In this document: piece after piece, positions 12,713 through 22,980 of the stretch | How positions within the stretch are numbered: the first letter of the stretch is position 1 | How the letters are laid out: every line of letters begins with the position of its first letter | Source: Circinella minor | Lineage: Eukaryota; Mucoromycota; Mucoromycetes; Mucorales; Lichtheimiaceae | Direction of reading: 5' to 3' | Assembly: GCA_016758965.1 (NCBI GenBank) | Contig: JAEPRB010000067.1 | Location: 1 to 64,000 of the forward strand | Length of the DNA: 64,000 bases | Notes under the pieces: model-generated | The model's input: the letters and a program-made list of their open reading frames with translations, nothing else | What the model was told of the DNA's origin: nothing | The model's database searches: none | Made by a program: the position numbers and the translations under genes

Positions 12713-13506
12713 TTATTTGTTTTGGACAAGACCATCGAACTAAAATAATAATAATAATAATAATAGTAATGAGTATCAAAAATTCCTTTCTTATAATTCC
12801 ATAACATTTACAAATAAATATAAAAACCAATAACTTACGCGAGACTTGAACCATTCAACGGTTTCTTCCTTCTTGATACGGTGGTTGGAACCAACTCTGC
12901 TCTTGGCGTGCTTTCTACGGGCAACGCTGTTACCAGGGCGACCCATGACAACGTAGTAATCCATACCGTAAATACCAATGGAAGGATCGTACTTGATACC
13001 AAGATCGATGTGTTCATCAATACCGAAACCAAAGTTACCGGTAGCAGAGAAGTTGCGTTGGCGAAGTTCGTATTCCTTAACCTTCAAACCACGTTCCAAA
13101 ATTTCCTCAGCCTTGGGACCACGGACGGTAACGTGAACGGAGATCTTTTCGTTACGACGAATGCTGAAGGTACGGACAGTGTAGCGAGCCTTGGAGTAGA
13201 CGGGAGTTTGACCGGTCAATTGTTCCAACACTTTAGCAGCACGGGTCAATCTGTCACCAGATTCACCAACACAAATGTTGAGCACAAGCTTCTCAATGTG
13301 AAGCTCACGCATGGGGTTCTTCTTGACTTGTCCTTCGGCGCTCTGTTTTTTTTTATGTAAAAAATACAAAATAAGTTTAATCCATTAATCCATCCATTCA
13401 ATTGATTCATCCATCCATCGATTTGAATTATCCATCCATTTGATTTCGTCTACTATTGATAAATCTATCATGGTTTCTATATTGTTATTAACTTTATACA
13501 TACCAT
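12713..13506 (-). CDS. RPL11: 60S ribosomal protein L11 (uL5), 3 exons
   Basis: complement(join(12713..12739,12839..13342,13504..13506)), 177 aa. uL5 binds 5S rRNA and sits at the central protuberance of the large subunit. The sequence reads through the family core [60 protein letters not shown] and ends [14 protein letters not shown]. Length matches the family. Exon 1 consists of the ATG alone (13504-13506), followed at once by the donor GTATGT; exon 2 starts AGCGCC, so all joins are phase 0. The last exon holds only eight codons and the stop. A long open frame on the opposite strand of exon 2 is a shadow of this conserved gene. Confidence 0.95.
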
Positions 13507-14555
13507 TGTTTCAGCCTTTAAAAGAGAAGGTTTCCTGCTTTGCAATAAACTGCCCTTTGACCCCCTCTTGCTGGAACTCCGCACACTTTTTTTTTCCTTG
13601 GTTCTTGCTTATAACTTATCCTCTAACGAATTATCTACCCGCAATCAGTTACAGCGTAAATTAAATTTATATATGCAAAATAAAAAAAAACGTGAAAAAG
13701 AGCCCTCTTTACCAATTGGAGCTATTCATCTCAAAAATGGCATGGCTACAAATTTCAGCAAAAGAAACTTGAAATAATACATATTTATATATTCACATGG
13801 CGTGAAATGTAACTTTCAGACAGGACTTTCTTTTATTATTTTTTTTAGTATTAGCATTATGGTTAATGATATCAGTACAAATAATACCGTTATGGTGCAC
13901 ACTCCTTATATAATCCGTAATTTTATACAACTTTTTTTGAATTCCTACTACTTTTTCATATCATCATGAAGCATAAAAAACATTCGTTATTAATGTTTTT
14001 AAGGACTTTTAGAACAAAAGTAGTGGATTACTTCTTTTTTTTTTATCTTTCAAGAAAAAGTTTTAGGACGTATAAATACGTCGTTGTAAATATGATTTTA
14101 AGAAGGATAACTTTATTCTAGTTACTAAACTATTATTTAAGATATATAACAAAGTCGCAAAGGACTTTACCTTGTCTGTTTTTATCTCCTCCTCTCATTA
14201 AAGTGACCAAATATCACAATGCGCACAAAAATAATGTCAGCATGCTCCAGTTGAGCTGACGAACACCAACCCATCCACTTGTCCTCCCGCTTTTTCTCTC
14301 ACACTGAACTGCATGAAATTGAAGAGCACGAGTTAACATTTAACCAATACAAATGTACTGGATACGATTAAATGATTGATAAAAAAAACATGGTCTTCAT
14401 TAAGCTAGGGTAGATTTTATACAACAGCGAAAACTTTTTGCCATAAATACAAAATAAAATAAAGTGATGGTAATGTTTTTCACATTATTCCATCACGTTT
14501 ATTCATGAATTTATTTATCACAACGAATAGAAAGAAAAACAAGACCATAGTATGT
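13507..14555. other. RPL11 promoter side and spacer
   Basis: Upstream flank of RPL11 followed by AT-rich sequence up to the tandem array. No coding exon found. The composition of 14210-14330 is more balanced, with several CCA-rich words, but I cannot assign it. Confidence 0.4.
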
Positions 14556-15430
14556 CACTACTTGCAAAGACTACCTCACCCGGTGTTGTGTGCGTGGTTG
14601 AACACCACACCCCATGCGGCCCACATTGCTGAGTGACAAGCATGTCAGCGTGGTCAGAGGATTTGTATCAGAGATTCATTATAAGCGAACGTTGAACCGC
14701 AAAAATGCAATGATGACATGTCTATAGCAAGCGTGCGCACTTGGATTGCAAACCAAAAACCTTGATTCCATAAACATAATAAAAAAAAAGAAGAATAAAT
14801 TAGTGAACCAGATACCAGAAATCAGTTTATCAGTTTATATTCCAACACTTGTGTTCCACGACTGACCTTAAGGAAATTATTGTCATAACAAAAAAGCACA
14901 CTACTTGCAAAGACTACCTCACCCGGTGTTGTGTGCGTGGTTGAACACCACACCCCAAGCGGCCCGCATTGCTGAGTGACAAGCATGTCAGCGTGGTCAG
15001 AGGATTTGTATCAGAGATTCATTATAAGCGAACGTTGAACCGCAAAAATGCAATGATGACACGTCTATAGCAAGTGTGCGCCTGGATTGCAAACCAAAAA
15101 CCTCGATTTCATAAACATAATAAAAAAAAGAAGAATCAATTAGTGAACTAGATACCAGAAATCAGTTTATCAGTTTATATTCCAACACTTGTGTTCCACG
15201 ACTGACCTTAAAGAGACTATTGTCATAACAAAAAAGCACACTACTTGCAAAGACTACCTCACCCGGTGTTGTGTGCGTGGTTGAACACCACACCCCAAGC
15301 GGCCCACATTGCTGAGTGACAAGCATGTCAGCGTGGTCAGAGGATTTGTATCAGAGATTCATTATAAGCGAACGTTGAACCGCAAAAATGCAATGATGAC
15401 ACGTCTATAGCAAGTGTGCACTTGGATTGT
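14556..15430. repeat. Tandem repeat, about 2.6 copies of a 340-343 bp structured unit
   Basis: Units start at 14556, 14899 and 15239 with CACTACTTGCAAAGACTACC. The third is cut after about 190 bp, at CTTGGATTG near 15430. Copies are nearly identical, differing by a few substitutions and one small deletion. The first 160 bp of the unit is GC-richer than the surroundings and contains two strong hairpins: GGTGTTGTGT pairing with AACACCACACC, and GCTGAGTGACA/AGCA/TGTCAGC. The rest of the unit is AT-rich. No open frame is conserved. It could be a non-coding RNA locus, an element terminus or a satellite seed. Confidence 0.85.
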
Positions 15431-15977
15431 ATAGAAAAAGAAAAGTAGGAAGAAAATCTTTACGTAGCTTAAGAAAAAAATTCACAACGCGATAAAATTT
15501 GAACCGTGCAAAAAAAAAAAAAAAATTGGTGCACAAGACAACTATCACAATTATAATGAACCTTATGTTTTCATGGTAATAGAAAAAAAGTCACTTTTAA
15601 GATATTATGGTTAAGATATCTATATTATTAAAATAACAATTTTTACACAAAAAAGGAAATTTTATTAGTAAAACTTACTACTACACAAAAAAGGAAATAT
15701 GACTGAGTTAAAACTAACAGATAATGTATCAAGATAATATATATGTTTCTTCACATACTACAGAAAATTTAATAAGTTCAGAACGGTTCAAAACAAAAGT
15801 GTCGATTGATTTTTTTCTGGATGTCATACCATATATGTATAATATATTTTCAAACGTGGTTTGATTGAATCATGACATTATTATTATTATTATTTGTGAT
15901 TTTTTACACTAATATCTGATATATATATTTTTTTTATCTCAAAAAGGATTATACAGCTTTGAATATCGTTGCTACAA
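15431..15977. other. Unassigned AT-rich spacer
   Basis: Follows the truncated third unit of the tandem array. It holds two copies of the word CTACACAAAAAAGGAAAT-like (around 15644 and 15680), A/T runs and a TTA microsatellite. No gene seen. Confidence 0.4.
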
Positions 15978-16096
15978 GGCGCGAAGCGCCGTTAGGGGTC
16001 AAGGGGGGGGAACCCCCTTTGCGACGCAAACCGCTAAATGACCCGAAGCGAAGCGAAGGGGCTCATTTATCCGAGCGAAGCGAGGAAGGGTTGCTA
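15978..16096. repeat. GC-rich multi-hairpin cluster with three GCGAAGC cores
   Basis: A sharply bounded 120-bp GC-rich island in AT-rich DNA. It contains consecutive short hairpins: GGCGC-GAA-GCGCC, AAGGGGG..AACCCCCTT, TTTGCG-ACGCAAA, and an ATGACCC/GGGGCTCAT pairing around a GCGAAGCGAAG core. GCGAAGC occurs at 15981-15987, 16048-16054 and 16075-16081. It resembles the GC clusters known from fungal organelle genomes in style, and is probably a small mobile palindromic element. No coding capacity. Confidence 0.7.
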
Positions 16097-17120
16097 GTGT
16101 ATATTGATAAAAACTCGCATTAATGTATAATATTAAGACATTTTTAATCAGGCCTATTCAGACTTGAGCTGTAAGGGTTATACATATATATGAAAACGAG
16201 AAATTTTAGAGAATGTAACCAGTAACATTATCATAATAATTATCATCATCAACGATCAACAACAGCCGAAAACCACAGGCATCATCGAAACCGGATTCTT
16301 GGTACGGCGCTGTACAGTAATACCATTTCGGCGGCTAACAAGTGCAATGACAACACCATCCTTCATTCGGTATTGTATGCGCGAAAATGCCGCCGTTTTT
16401 CCTAAACTCACTCTGCTAGTATCTACCTTTGTTCTCACACCATGGTAATGGGCTCGATCTACTAAAATTACGAAAACCTTATCAAGTTCTTTTATTGGTC
16501 TTACGTATCAAAAAACCTCGTTCCTCACGTATCACTAGCCCCGTTCCCATGGCAACCACAGAAACTACGTACTACACCGTAAAAAAATACTGTGAATACT
16601 GTAAAATCCTATAAAGAATATTATAAATCCTAAAATCATATGTGGTTTACTTGTAACAAATCTATTTAATAAAAAAAATTAGTCCAATTGGCATTTGTAC
16701 AGTATTATGAAAATTGTTATAATATGTGAGCGTAAAAGGATATACCAATCAAAAGGAATGGGCGAATTTATAAGGATAAATAGATATAAAAATATATTGA
16801 GCTCTGATAAAAAATATATATAAAAATACTGCTTGAAACTATAATGTTAATTGAGTTATTGAGCTTGCGCTTAAACTAATGAAAGATGTATAAAATAACT
16901 ATTGTTAGGTTTATGCTTTTATGCTATGAATGAAGTGAAAGATATAAAGAACGTGGAAGAAAAAGAGAAAGATTTATTTGGAGAGATAAAATATAGATGA
17001 GAAAAGGAGATATGAAAATGATAATAATAAAAAAAGAAACTGTATGGAATAAAATGAATATAGGTGACAGGTTCGTTTTATCTATAATAATACAATGTCA
17101 CCAGCTATGTCATTGTGGAT
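16097..17120. other. Element-flanking DNA with a short open remnant
   Basis: AT-rich sequence with one more balanced patch (16250-16600). On the minus strand 16256-16438 stays open and ends in VFGCC, but I cannot link it to a family. It may be a 3' remnant of the transposon on its right. Confidence 0.35.
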
Positions 17121-17858
17121 TTAGGAATAAACATAATAGTTGCGATATGTAGTATTTTCAGTTATTATGGAAGTAGTCATCGGCATCTTCAACATACCAG
17201 AATGACATGTGATTGCATCTGCTTCAACAACATAACGTTTACCACCAGTATGACCTATTCCATATGGTCCATATGGACAACCAACACCATTGAGCTTTTT
17301 CGCGTTCAAAATGGTCCCACTGCCAAGATTGTGCATTACCAGCAAATAAACGAGGATCAATGCGTAATTCATCCGGCATATTAATGACAGACCAGAAGGA
17401 ATAACCCACGTGTCGCGTTCGTAATGACAGTATAATTTAGCTTGATGAGCCTTATTGCTACTGTATTGTATAGATCTGGTACCCCGCAGAACAGCAGTAT
17501 AGTTACTCCAGTTGATACTGAGACTCTCCAAGTGCCGATGAAAAATGGGCGGTACTCTCTCTTCCAAATGCTTGATGTGCGTGAGCCGGAGCTGGTCACA
17601 TTTGCGAAAGTCCTTTTTAATCAAAGGCTTCGAAGTTCCTGGTGGCTTTTCTTCAACAAAAAGCAGGTTATAACCTTTCCTAGTGATTGTACAATCGATA
17701 CGGTTTGCTTCAAGTTGACGTGCCTGGTGAAGTGGCTGGCATTCTGATGTGCACTGTGGATTAGTAAAGCTCATTAGAGTAGAGAAACGACGACCACCAG
17801 ACTGCAAAACAGGTCCACCATGAAAAAACAATAACATAGTCACGAATAACTGTATCAC
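17121..17858 (-). pseudogene. Relic ORF with a PD-(D/E)XK-like D...ExK segment, transposon-associated
   Basis: An open frame of 245 codons on the minus strand. Its middle reads RIDCTITRKGYNLLFVEEKP, that is an Asp followed about 13 residues later by E-E-K on a hydrophobic strand, the layout of PD-(D/E)XK nuclease-like folds. Past about 17410 coding-like sequence switches frame (NMPDELRIDPRLFAGNAQSW and DHFEREKAQWC lie in another frame), so a frameshift or lost intron is likely. Another frame later shows GPYGIGHTGGKRYV. It directly follows the tnp2 relic in the same orientation, and the DHFER word recurs after the C-terminal part of the second tnp2 relic (near 22775), so it may belong to the same element. 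Function is unknown. Confidence 0.45.
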
Positions 17859-17899
17859 CAGACGGAGTTGACTAAGGCAACGGATCGTTCCTAAGATAA

Positions 17900-20258
17900 A
17901 CTCACTTATCTTACTCTAGTGCACGTATGCTACAGTTCTATATCGTTAGAAAGAGTGTCGTCAAACTTTTCATCTGTAGATTCTGATGAATGAGCTGCTG
18001 TTGGTCGAATATTATCCATATTTCATCCGAAATCTGTCTATCTTCTAAAAGTGAGCTGTAGTATTTACATGCTTCCTGGCGACGAAGTATATTACAGGCA
18101 TTGACACGTGACTTGATACGCTTCTTTAAAAATCCTAAAAATATTCCTCTGATGTTTTAGTAGAATGTTGTAGATATATACTTTGAAATATCGAGACATT
18201 TGACTTACCAATAGCACATTCCATGGATCATGCACTGAAACCACGAAGTGGTCCAAGCAGCCTAAACATGCTGCAGATAATGCATATTTGATGAATACAT
18301 GTTTGTCGGAACAACGCCATACATGTATTGGTGCCATTTAACAAAAAAACTACATTCATCCATCAATTGATATAATATTAAACCCATATGTACACACATA
18401 TATATATAGTTACTCTAACAAAATCTCATACCTTTCCATCTTTACAATATTATCTTCTGTTATTTGCCAAGATAATACAATAGCCCACCCTGTTACCAGG
18501 AAAGCTAATGCATCAATGCCATCTTCTGCTTGTTCAGTCCCAAGTTGTAACTCAAACATGTGACATACTATAGTGGGTACTACAAACATTAAGAAACAAG
18601 TCCAAGTAACCGCTCTCATATTACCAGGCTTTGTATGGTAGTCTATTATATATCGAGTAAGTCGTAGTTATGTACATAATATAAGTTAATGTTCCAACTT
18701 ACTTCTAAAGTCACCTTCAAAGATGGGCGAAGAGATGGTACTAGTCGATGTTTCAACGGAACTTCCAATTACTTGTCTTGCTGCATTGCTTAATTCAAAC
18801 ATCGTAGTAGTATTTTTGAAAGATCCACTAACCATTTCCCAGATACGCTTTGACACATTAGTTCCAATCAAGTGCATTTAACCTAAACCGAAAAACGACG
18901 CCCCATAAAAACTGTCCAATTCTGCAAATTTTGTTTTCTTTTTTATCGAAAATTCCTATATTATAATATGTACAGTAAGTGCATTTGATCCACTTCATGG
19001 TTAACAATCACTTACTGGAGCACCATATATGTAATGTACAATGTCACGAAATTGGTGAACATTATTACACAAGCCTGAGAAGTAATTCCCATTACTAACA
19101 CCTTCGGGACTTAACGCCTTCACGGTCTTGATAGGGCATATCTGGCATCCATACAGAGCTCGGTATGAATGATGAATAAGCTCTTGAACGGCAACTATAT
19201 CACCGCTCGTGAGCATTAAGTGGACATTTAATCGAAACACACCAGCACCACATCTGACTTCTAGATCGGCTGTTAGGAGTTTGCGCAGTTCGATAAATAA
19301 TGGTTCGAGGAAATTGTCCATCGATTTTGGCTTGACTAGCAACACACAGACCTGAATCATATTTTCATTCTTATACCTGCAATTGAAAACGTGTTTTTAG
19401 TACGGTGTTTTTTAAATATATATAGTAAACTTATCGTACCGTTCTTTTGGTGAAAAGTTTAAAAGAATGATATTGAAGGTCGTCATACTAGTCTTTCCCT
19501 TATTAAAAGGAGCAAATCCATCAATGTATAATGAGATCGCAATATCCATATCTCCTTTAAACAGACTTTTCTGCTTCTTATATACATTTCCATCGAAAAT
19601 GTCTTCTCGCACTCCATCCTCTTCACTTTCACGTTCCATTAGATTCATCAACTTTTCTCGTCTCGTATCATTTGAAATTAATGCTGCTATTTGTTCAGCT
19701 AATGGCATGTACAACATTGTTGATACAGCCTGAAGTTTGTTAGGATTACTTTCCTTGTATCGTTGCTGGCCACATGAGCATCCAATCGAGACATAGTCTG
19801 TATATATCTGACAGCTGTTTTGACAATAGTCATAATAGACTGGTTTAACAGGATACTGTTCAGTGATTTTAGTTTCGGCCTTATACTTTGACAGGATCGG
19901 TTTTCCAGCTACATAACTCTTTGATATGAGTACCACAAATTCGATATATTTGTCATTTTGCAATTTTATTTTTACCTAGCTCTTTACTGGTAAGGCATTC
20001 GTTGATAAATTTTAAAATATGGGAGTATGCATCATCAGTGATACTTTTTTCTTGTACAATTTGGTACAAGTCGACGCTTCTTTTGAGTTGCCCGTCCAAT
20101 TCTTTCATGGGAGGGACGCCACATACAATCGGCTCCCTTTTGTTAGTTGTATGTATGCTGACTGAGGGTCGAGTTTCATCAATTGACGAAAATAACTCAC
20201 GGCTATCATCATTGTTGGTATCATCAGCAGTGTCTTCGTCCATGAGATCAATATCCAC
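17900..20258 (-). pseudogene. Decayed CACTA/EnSpm-type transposase (tnp2 family)
   Basis: Minus-strand exons read in order through tnp2-like sequence: an acidic N-terminal part (20258 to about 19990), a block with DYCQNSCQIYTD, a C..C pair, YMPLAEQIAALI, DIFDGNVYKK and SLYIDGFAPFNKGKTS (about 19440-19925), PKSMDNFLEPLFIELRKLL with LTSGDIVAVQEL (19001-19360), then MHLIGTNVSKRIWEMVSGSF, a segment starting MRAVTWTCFLMFVVP, and a C-terminal LGPLRGFSA. Two disruptions lie inside conserved stretches: a TAA directly before MHLIG (18878-18880) and a TGA after LRGFSA (18228-18230); the frame also shifts near 18260. These transposases move DNA by DDE chemistry; this copy cannot make full-length protein. 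Confidence 0.75.
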
Positions 20259-20909
20259 CGTACAAAATAATAATAATATGCATATTCATCCGCCTAAATG
20301 CCCGTTTATAGTATTTTACTTACAACAATTAAGTATTTCCACCATCATTTCCTTTGTATCATTTATCTTGTAGCTTATTTCATTTACTATTATTCAGTGC
20401 CTGATTCAACAATTGTCACTTTAAGCAAGCAACCTGGTAGCATACGTAGCCCATACAATAGACAACCCAGTAATCGATCGTAACCACCATTTGTTTACTT
20501 GAACAACAACATTTTTTGCTACAAAAAAAAACAGGTTTTTTTCTTTGCCCACCTGACCAAATAATCGTTTTTATATATGTTATTTTTCTTTCAACAATAA
20601 ACAATGATTCTTATCCCCTTTTTTCTTCTTTTTTTTTGTAAGCAGGAGATGGAACAACCTTTTTAAATTCATTGTTTTTTATTGACTCACCTGTTGCTGG
20701 TAATCTTAATTTTCTTGAAACTAAATTCTTGTATAACTATTCGCTTGCATGTTCTGTCATTTTGGTTTTTCTTTTATGGCTATATTTCGTTTGATTAATT
20801 ATGTTTTGATAATTATGTCGTTGTATTTAGAAAATGGACATCCCAGAAGTTATGAACCCATCAAATGTTTTTAACATTTCCCAAAAACAAAGGGTGCATA
20901 ACTGAAAGA
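20259..20909. other. Spacer between the two oppositely oriented tnp2 relics
   Basis: AT-rich DNA without a supportable gene. It may contain the 5' end or terminal repeat of the minus-strand tnp2 element, but I could not recognise a CACTA end. Confidence 0.35.
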
Positions 20910-20979
20910 GTTGCAAAAACGAGAGTTGCAAAAACAGGAGTTGCAAAAACAGGAGTTGCAAAAACGGGGTTTGACTGTA
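20910..20979 (+). repeat. Solo element terminus with a 4x 15-bp subterminal repeat
   Basis: Four tandem units of GTTGCAAAAACRRGA (20910-20969) run straight into GGGGTTTGACTG followed by TA (20978-20979). Read from the outside, the end is CAGTCAAACCCCGTTTTTGC, almost the same as the inverted repeat of the small element at 23685-23755. No matching partner end was found nearby, so this looks like one isolated end of a Tc1/pogo-type element. Confidence 0.6.
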
Positions 20980-20984
20980 TATAC

Positions 20985-22980
20985 ACGTTGTAAAAGGTAC
21001 GGACCTTGGATGATGCAACAACACTTCCATCATCATTACCGGCTATTTTTTTCGGTGAGTGTTATAGCTTATAACAGATTCTACAGTATGACGTGAAAGC
21101 TAAATTGTATATGATATAGGTCTGTCATCAATGGCGTGTTGGACTGGAACAATAAGAAAACTTTGATAAAGCGGATTGTACCTGCCATCGAAGCTGAATT
21201 TAAATCCGCCAAATCAACAAGATCCCAAGCATTTGGAAGGGATCGCTAGACCCGCAAAAAAAGTGAAGGACCGTGGAAGAAAAAACTCTTGAATCAGGAT
21301 GGGCAGACATGATGCTATTAGTAAGGAAATAGAGTATGGGAGCTTTGACCAAAGAGAGCACCATATGGGGATTATGAGAACTCCAATTTTGGGAGCTATT
21401 ACAAGGTTAAAACAAACAATTATTAACGAGGAATTGAGATGAAGCATCACCATCGAAGTTATAGACCAAACCCAAGTCTATAGTTTGTCCAGAACAACTT
21501 ATGATACAGTGGAATAGAAAGTGATAAAAAGTGAAGAAGAGATATTGGCTTTAGTTAACTACTAATATGGGCTGAGTCCTTTTGTACAAATCAAGCCTTA
21601 TTTTCCAAGCTGGAGCTCTTGGTTACAATATCATCTGAAGAGTAAAAATCAAACCACACTCTTCAAATAGCCATTCGCACCTCACCTGTCACTCCTTCAG
21701 AATTTGATTGCAACCTCCACGAAGACTTTCGTATCACAGGGTCATTTGTAAGTATTTTAATATTGATTATAACTCGTGCGTCACAATTACAAATGCTTAT
21801 GTACCGAACTTCTTTCAATCGTCTAATAGTCTAGGTTTGGTACAATCACCACGAAAAGTACTAGTATCAAAAGCCCTTGAAAGATCCGCAGCATGCCTGA
21901 CAACAATATATTTGTTTAATTCTCTCTTCATACCAAAGAAATAATACTCTTGATTTCAAATGGTATGTAACAACTTTTCTTGTAGTTAGATATTATTTCT
22001 TGTTCCAACGTTGCGCATATTATATATAATTATTTACTCATTATATAGGTTGGAAATCACACATGCATTAACATATAATCTAAAATAGGATGGTCTTAGA
22101 CTTCCTGCTGGTAATGATGCGGTGGCAGCAAGTGTGGTTACTCGATTTGCTGGAGGGATTAAAACAAGCACCTTAACAAAAAGGATTATTTCAAAGTATA
22201 AATCCACAAAATTCTACTAAAACAAGATGAGTTGAGGGATGAAAGGCTTTGTTTAACTCCCAAGTTAACTATACCCAACACCCTGGGGTATACGGAATGC
22301 TTCATAACAATTCTTTGGTGGATATACGACCATTCGAGGATTCTAAAGAAGAGTCGGCATTTTCTTCTGACGGGAGAAGAAGCAAGTCCTCTTGGTTGTG
22401 TTTTCCAGATTGTACATATACTCTTGGAAGCGTAGAAGCAGGTAGAATAAGATCTATTTCTCATGGTGTAAAAGTTAGAGTAAGGATTAATGTCGCTTCT
22501 GAAGATCCTGCCGGGTATTTTTGTGTTGGCCGGTGACATACTGCACAAGGGCGACACCAGTGCCCCCCTCGGCGTGCAGTCAGTCACAAAAGAATCCAGG
22601 AGTCAATGCCGGTAATATACTTCGTCGCCAGCCAGCATCTAGATACTACAACTCGCTTTTAGAAGATAGACCTGTTTCGGAAGAGAATCTGGATAATACC
22701 GACCACTGGCAGTTTATTCATTGGATATCATGGGTGGAGAAGTTGGTGACATTCCCAATGATATAGAACTGTAGGACCATTTTGAACGCAAAGTTGACGA
22801 TTATACTGATATTCATCTGAGACACTATCTTGTCAAATTTTGGGGACGAATATTCCCAGAAGATAGAATTGAATGGAATGATATTCATGACATCATCATA
22901 GTAGGTAGGTGGCTTTACATGAATGGAGTAGTAAATGATGCGATGAAGACGAAGTGAAAGACGGATAAACTATGTCATTT
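20985..22980 (+). pseudogene. Second tnp2-type relic, opposite orientation, heavily broken
   Basis: Plus-strand fragments with protein-like sequence in changing frames: VINGVLDWNNKKTLIKRIVP (about 21125-21190), GRHDAISKEIEYGSFDQREH (about 21300-21370), and GLRLPAGNDAVAASVVTRFA behind a TAG acceptor at about 22090. Near 22605-22690, VNAGNILRRQPASRYYNSLL closely matches VNACNILRRQEACKYYSSLL of the minus-strand tnp2 relic (about 18030-18100), which ties this relic to the same family. After it, DHFERKVDDYTD and FWGRIFPEDRIEWNDIHD are in frame with each other. Many frameshifts and stops intervene; the upstream fragments are not individually recognised as tnp2. Confidence 0.55.

Noticed and set aside
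12881..13360. 159-codon open frame on the plus strand opposite RPL11
   Set aside because: It mirrors the highly conserved RPL11 exon 2 and has no protein-family features; such shadows arise from codon bias of ribosomal protein genes.
14556..15430. CRISPR-like or tRNA/5S array reading of the 340-bp repeats
   Set aside because: Repeat units are far too long for CRISPR and there are no spacers; no A/B-box tRNA fold or 5S core could be found despite a GGTTGAAC word.
22186..22587. 133-codon minus-strand frame
   Set aside because: It lies opposite transposon fragments on the plus strand and shows no features; most likely chance openness in degenerate DNA.
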